This document shows positions 59,993 through 64,000 of a stretch of DNA of 64,000 nt, one piece after another. A program made the position numbers and the translations under genes. The notes beneath the pieces were generated by a model that had not been told where the DNA came from, did no database searches, and saw only the letters and a program-made list of their open reading frames with translations. Origin of the DNA: Halomonas urumqiensis (GTDB lineage Bacteria; Pseudomonadota; Gammaproteobacteria; Pseudomonadales; Halomonadaceae); contig NZ_PYUD01000001.1 of the NCBI RefSeq assembly GCF_003028575.1, forward strand, positions 930,001-994,000. The letters run 5' to 3'. Position 1 is the first letter of the stretch; each line of letters begins with the position of its first letter.

Positions 59993-61765
59993 ATGTCCAA
60001 CATGCGTAGCCTGTCTTTCGACGCCATCATCATCGGCGGTGGTGGCGCTGGTCTGCGAGCCGCTCTCGAGCTCGCCAAATCGGGCAAGAAGACCGCCGTG
60101 CTGTCCAAGGTCTTCCCGACCCGCTCGCATACCGTCTCGGCCCAGGGGGGGATCACTTGTGCGATAGCCTCTTCCGACCCGCAAGACGATTGGCGCTGGC
60201 ATATGTACGACACCGTCAAGGGGGGCGACTATATCGCCGACCAGGACGCGGCCGAGTACATGTGTTCCGAAGGCCCCAAGGCGGTGTTCGAACTCGAGCA
60301 CATGGGGCTGCCTTTCTCGCGCTTCGATAACGGTCGCATTTACCAGCGCCCGTTCGGTGGGCAGTCAAAGAACTTCGGGGAGGGTGGCCAGGCAGCCCGT
60401 ACCTGCGCCGCCGCCGACCGTACCGGTCATGCGTTGCTGCACACCCTTTATCAGAATAACCTGAAGAACAATACCACCTTCCTCAATGAGTGGTATGCGG
60501 TCGATCTGGTCAAGAATGCCAATGGTGACGTGGTCGGCTGCATCGCCATGGACATCGAAACCGGTGAAGTGGTGCATGTGAAGTCCAAGGCCACGGTGCT
60601 TGCCACCGGCGGCGCGGGTCGCATCTACGCCTCCACCACCAACGCGCTTATCAACACCGGTGACGGCATCGGCATGGCGCTGCGCGCCGGCTTCCCGATG
60701 CAGGACATGGAGATGTGGCAGTTCCACCCGACCGGCATCTACGGCGCCGGCACCCTGGTGACTGAAGGTTGCCGAGGTGAGGGCGGTTATCTGGTCAACA
60801 AGGATGGCGAGCGCTTCATGGAGCGTTACGCGCCGAACGCCAAGGATCTCGCCGGGCGTGACGTGGTGGCGCGCTCCATGGTCATGGAGATCCTCGAGGG
60901 GCGCGGCTGTGGTGAACATGGCGACCACGTGTTCCTCAAGCTCGACCACCTGGGTGATGACGTGCTCGGCAAGCGCCTGCCGGGTATCGTCGAGCTGTCC
61001 AAGACCTTCGCCCACGTCGATCCGGCCCAGGAGCCGATTCCAGTGGTGCCGACCTGCCACTACATGATGGGGGGTATTCCGACCAACGTGCATGGCCAGG
61101 CGATCATGATGGACGCCGACGGCAACGACCAGATTGTCAATGGCCTGTTCGCCTGTGGCGAAGCGGCGTGCGTGTCGGTGCATGGCGCCAATCGCTTGGG
61201 TGGCAACTCACTGCTCGATCTCGTGGTGTTCGGTCGCGCGGCCGGCATGTTCATCGAGGGTGCCCTCAACGAAGGCATCGAGTACCTCGACGCCAGCGAA
61301 TCGGACATCGAGTCGGCCATGAAGCGCATGACGCGCTGGAACGAGTCCGAAGGCGGCGAGACCGTACCGGAACTCAAGCGTGCCTTGCAAAGCATCATGC
61401 AGAATTCCTTCGGCGTGTTCCGCGAGGAAGAGAACATGCAGAAAGGCGTTGGGCAATTGGCTGAGCTGCGCGAGCGGATCGCCAATGCCTACTTGCCTGA
61501 CAAGACCAATGCCTTCAATACCGCGCGTGTCGAGGCTCTGGAACTGGACAACCTGATGGAAGTGGCCGAAGCCACCGCCATCGCGGCGCTGGAGCGCAAG
61601 GAGAGTCGTGGCGCGCATTCCCGCTACGACTACCCGGATCGCGACGACGTCAACTGGCTGAAGCACTCGCTGTACTTCCCGACCGAGAAGAAGGTCGGCA
61701 AGCGCGACGTCAACTTCGCGCCCAAGACCGTCGATACCTTCGAGCCGAAAGTCCGTACCTATTAA
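59993..61765 (+). CDS. sdhA: succinate dehydrogenase flavoprotein subunit
   Basis: The 590-residue product has the FAD motif [23 protein letters not shown]-linked His in [33 protein letters not shown] and catalytic Arg/His in [17 protein letters not shown]. Oxidises succinate in the TCA cycle and respiratory complex II. Confidence 0.98.
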   Translation: MSNMRSLSFDAIIIGGGGAGLRAALELAKSGKKTAVLSKVFPTRSHTVSAQGGITCAIASSDPQDDWRWHMYDTVKGGDYIADQDAAEYMCSEGPKAVFELEHMGLPFSRFDNGRIYQRPFGGQSKNFGEGGQAARTCAAADRTGHALLHTLYQNNLKNNTTFLNEWYAVDLVKNANGDVVGCIAMDIETGEVVHVKSKATVLATGGAGRIYASTTNALINTGDGIGMALRAGFPMQDMEMWQFHPTGIYGAGTLVTEGCRGEGGYLVNKDGERFMERYAPNAKDLAGRDVVARSMVMEILEGRGCGEHGDHVFLKLDHLGDDVLGKRLPGIVELSKTFAHVDPAQEPIPVVPTCHYMMGGIPTNVHGQAIMMDADGNDQIVNGLFACGEAACVSVHGANRLGGNSLLDLVVFGRAAGMFIEGALNEGIEYLDASESDIESAMKRMTRWNESEGGETVPELKRALQSIMQNSFGVFREEENMQKGVGQLAELRERIANAYLPDKTNAFNTARVEALELDNLMEVAEATAIAALERKESRGAHSRYDYPDRDDVNWLKHSLYFPTEKKVGKRDVNFAPKTVDTFEPKVRTY

Positions 61766-61778
61766 GAGGGGAGTCACG

Positions 61779-62489
61779 ATGTCCACGCTTCAGGTATCCA
61801 TTTACCGCTACAATCCGGAAACTGACTCCGCACCTTATATGCAGGAGTTCCAGGTCGACACCCAGGGACGCGACATTATGGTGCTGGACGTACTGCACCT
61901 GATGAAGGAGCAGGACAACGGCTTGGCCTTTCGTCGCAGCTGCCGCGAGGGTGTGTGCGGCTCCGATGGCATGAACATGAACGGCAAGAACGGTCTGGCC
62001 TGCATCACCCCGCTCTCCGACGTGGTGAAGAACGGAAAGCTGGTGCTGCGGCCGTTGCCTGGCCTGCCGGTCATTCGTGACCTGGTGGTCGACATGGGGT
62101 TGTTCTACAAGCAGTACGAGCGCATCCAGCCCTACCTGCAGAACGACACCCCGGCGCCCGCCATCGAGCGGCTGCAGTCACCGGAAGACCGCGACAAGCT
62201 CGACGGCTTGTACGAGTGCATCCTGTGCGCCTGCTGCTCTACCTCCTGCCCATCGTTCTGGTGGAACCCGGAGAAGTTCGTTGGCCCCGCTGGCTTGCTG
62301 CAGTCCTATCGCTTCCTGGCCGATTCCCGTGACACGGCGACCGACGAACGCCTCGCCGAGCTCGAGGATCCGTTCAGTGTGTTTCGCTGCCGCGGCATCA
62401 TGAACTGTGTCGCGGTCTGTCCCAAGGGGCTCAACCCGACCCGTGCGATCGGCAAGATCCGAGAAATGCTGCTGGCCAACGCCACCTAA
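61779..62489 (+). CDS. sdhB: succinate dehydrogenase iron-sulfur subunit
   Basis: The 236-residue product has the [2Fe-2S] Cys in SCREGVCGSDGMNMNGKNGLAC, then CILCACCSTSCP and CRGIMNCVAVCPKGLNP for the [4Fe-4S] and [3Fe-4S] clusters. Last sdh gene before sucA. Confidence 0.98.
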   Translation: MSTLQVSIYRYNPETDSAPYMQEFQVDTQGRDIMVLDVLHLMKEQDNGLAFRRSCREGVCGSDGMNMNGKNGLACITPLSDVVKNGKLVLRPLPGLPVIRDLVVDMGLFYKQYERIQPYLQNDTPAPAIERLQSPEDRDKLDGLYECILCACCSTSCPSFWWNPEKFVGPAGLLQSYRFLADSRDTATDERLAELEDPFSVFRCRGIMNCVAVCPKGLNPTRAIGKIREMLLANAT

Positions 62490-62493
62490 GGCG

Positions 62494-62538
62494 ATGTCAG
62501 TCAAAGCTATGCCAGTTAAGCTCATGCCACTTAAATCG
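62494..62538. repeat. three 15-bp tandem units after sdhB
   Basis: ATGTCAGTCAAAGCT, ATGCCAGTTAAGCTC and ATGCCACTTAAATCG lie in tandem from 62494. No coding meaning is evident. Confidence 0.6.
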
Positions 62539-62615
62539 TGGCCCCTGGCTTGTTATCATGAGCCATGGTCCTGGCTGCGACAGGGTGTCGCAGACCGATC
62601 ACGGTAAATGTTCGT

Positions 62616-62646
62616 CATGAGCCGGTGCCTTGGGTACCGGCTCATG
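62616..62646. other. 11-bp inverted repeat between sdhB and sucA
   Basis: CATGAGCCGGT and ACCGGCTCATG form a perfect stem with a 9-base loop. No T-run follows, so it is probably an RNA-processing or stability structure rather than a terminator. Confidence 0.5.
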
Positions 62647-62784
62647 AGCATGGATTTCAAGGCTTTCGGCCTTATGTCGGAAGTGCCGGAAGACAGACGC
62701 CCCTCCGGCAGGGCTTCACCGATGTTACCGCGTAGGTTGCGTGGTGACGCCGATACCACCCCATCAGTGCAGGGTGACCGAGAG

Positions 62785-64000
62785 ATGCAACAAGGCATAA
62801 TGGAGTTGATGTGGCGCTCCTCCCACGTCAGTGGCGCGAATGTTCACTACGTGGAAGCGCTCTATGAGCAGTACCTCGATAATCCCGATGCTGTCCCCGA
62901 CGAATGGCGCAAGTATTTCGATCAGCTGCCACGTCCCGAAGGCAGCGCCTCTCATGATGTTCCGCTTAGCCCTATCCGCGATCAGTTCTACGAGTTGGGC
63001 CGTCAGCGCCGCACTACCCAGGTGGCATCGGCTACCGACAGTGACGAGAGCAAGAAGCAGGTCAAGGTCCTTCAGCTGATCAACGCCTATCGCTTCCGCG
63101 GGCATCAGAAGGCCAACATCGACCCTCTTGGACTGCGCAGTCCAACCCCCGTTCCAGATCTAGACCTCTCCTTCCATCAGCTTTCCAAGGCTGACCTGGA
63201 CACCGAATTTCAGACCGGTTCGTTCTTCCTGGGCCTGGACAAGGCTCCACTGAAGGATATTGTCGAGGCACTGGACCAGACCTATTGTCGCTCGGTCGGC
63301 TGCGAGATCATGCACATCGTCGATACCGAGGAGAAGCGCTGGCTGCAGCAGCGTTTCGAGTCGGTGCGCAGTGCGCCAACCTTCAGCCATGACGTACGCA
63401 AGCACGTGCTCGAGCGCCTTACGGCTGCCGAAGGCCTCGAGAACTACCTGGCTTCAAAATACCCGGGTACCAAGCGTTTCGGCCTTGAGGGCGGGGAAGC
63501 TTTCATCCCGATGATGGATGAGCTGATTCAGCGCGGGGGAGGCTATGGGGTCAAGGAAATGGTCATTGGCATGGCTCACCGCGGACGCCTCAACCTGCTG
63601 GTCAATATCCTTGGCAAGAACCCCTCTGAATTGATTGATGAATTCGATGGCAAAAAGGTCATCGAGCGCGGTTCCGGCGACGTCAAGTACCACCAAGGCT
63701 TCAGCTCCAACGTCATGACCCCGGGCGGCGAAGTCCACCTGGCGCTGGCCTTCAACCCCTCCCACCTGGAGATCGTTTCTCCAGTGGTGGAAGGTTCCGT
63801 GCGGGCTCGACAGGACCGTCGCGACGATCATGAAGGCATCAAGGTGTTGCCGATCAACATCCATGGTGATGCGGCCTTCGCCGGCCAGGGCGTGGTCATG
63901 GAAACCTTCCAGATGTCGCAAACCCGTGCCTACAAGACTGGCGGCACGGTCCATATCGTCATCAACAACCAGGTGGGCTTCACGACGTCACATCCTCTGG
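62785..64000 (+). CDS. sucA: 2-oxoglutarate dehydrogenase E1 (3' end outside window)
   Basis: The frame is open from ATG 62785 to the window edge (405 codons). It shows the SucA N-terminus SSHVSGANVHYVEALYEQYLDNPDAVPDEWRKYF, then KRFGLEGGEAFIPMMDELI, VIGMAHRGRLNLLVNILGK, KYHQGFSSN, HLALAFNPSHLEIVSPVVEG and NIHGDAAFAGQGVVMETFQMS, including thiamine diphosphate contacts. An in-frame ATG at 62800 is an alternative start. With lipoyl transferase and E3 it forms the oxoglutarate complex; sdh-suc order is usual in gammaproteobacteria. Confidence 0.96.
   Translation, partial: MQQGIMELMWRSSHVSGANVHYVEALYEQYLDNPDAVPDEWRKYFDQLPRPEGSASHDVPLSPIRDQFYELGRQRRTTQVASATDSDESKKQVKVLQLINAYRFRGHQKANIDPLGLRSPTPVPDLDLSFHQLSKADLDTEFQTGSFFLGLDKAPLKDIVEALDQTYCRSVGCEIMHIVDTEEKRWLQQRFESVRSAPTFSHDVRKHVLERLTAAEGLENYLASKYPGTKRFGLEGGEAFIPMMDELIQRGGGYGVKEMVIGMAHRGRLNLLVNILGKNPSELIDEFDGKKVIERGSGDVKYHQGFSSNVMTPGGEVHLALAFNPSHLEIVSPVVEGSVRARQDRRDDHEGIKVLPINIHGDAAFAGQGVVMETFQMSQTRAYKTGGTVHIVINNQVGFTTSHPL

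Overview
The window is 64 kb of high-GC gammaproteobacterial chromosome. A Halomonas-like (Halomonadaceae) host is inferred from overall composition, the gltA/sdhCDAB/sucA block and the style of the efflux and regulator genes; this is an inference, not a search result. A complete P2-like (Peduoviridae-type) prophage of about 38.4 kb, from about 11192 to 49611, is inserted in the 5' end of dusA.

Left host flank (1-11283): a partial alpha/beta hydrolase, a candidate structured small RNA with its own terminator, a tripartite RND efflux set (TolC-type outer membrane factor, lipoprotein adaptor, HAE1 pump), a YqiJ-like membrane protein, a TetR regulator, an M14-type deacylase and dusA. Three AcrR-like operators lie before tolC, before the adaptor and before tetR, suggesting one TetR regulon.

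Prophage (11192-49611): integrase under a LexA-like box, a PrtN/AlpA-type small protein next to int (possible excisionase), an early leftward operon (TraR/DksA-like finger, KilAC-like protein, primase-helicase, Ogr-type late activator, two ribbon-helix-helix-like proteins), and an autocleavable S24 repressor reading rightward. A cargo block follows: an AT-rich gene pair next to the repressor (soluble protein broken by a 23-bp tandem duplication, plus a four-helix membrane protein), an SRAP/HMCES protein, umuDC with an SOS box, a catalytically dead UmuD-like protein, and a Dcm / DUF3883 / Vsr / DUF4365 restriction-type island. The late genes keep P2 order (D U T E' E FII FI G H I J W V S R lysis X L M N O | P Q), including the conserved -1 frameshift at E/E'. 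Three copies of GTTGT-N13-ACAAC sit at the places of the P2 F, V and O/P late promoters. Three AT-richer morons interrupt or follow the late genes. The right end holds an AT-rich inverted-repeat region with many copies of AAGGTAAC, then the attachment site and a 17-codon remnant of the original dusA start.

Right host flank (49612-64000): pirin, TauE-like exporter, lipoprotein, S24-type regulator, SDR, gltX, tRNA-Ala(TGC), tRNA-Glu(TTC), an intergenic region with a perfect DnaA box, a hydroxyisobutyrate-dehydrogenase-like enzyme, citrate synthase, divergent sdhCDAB, and the 5' part of sucA running off the window.
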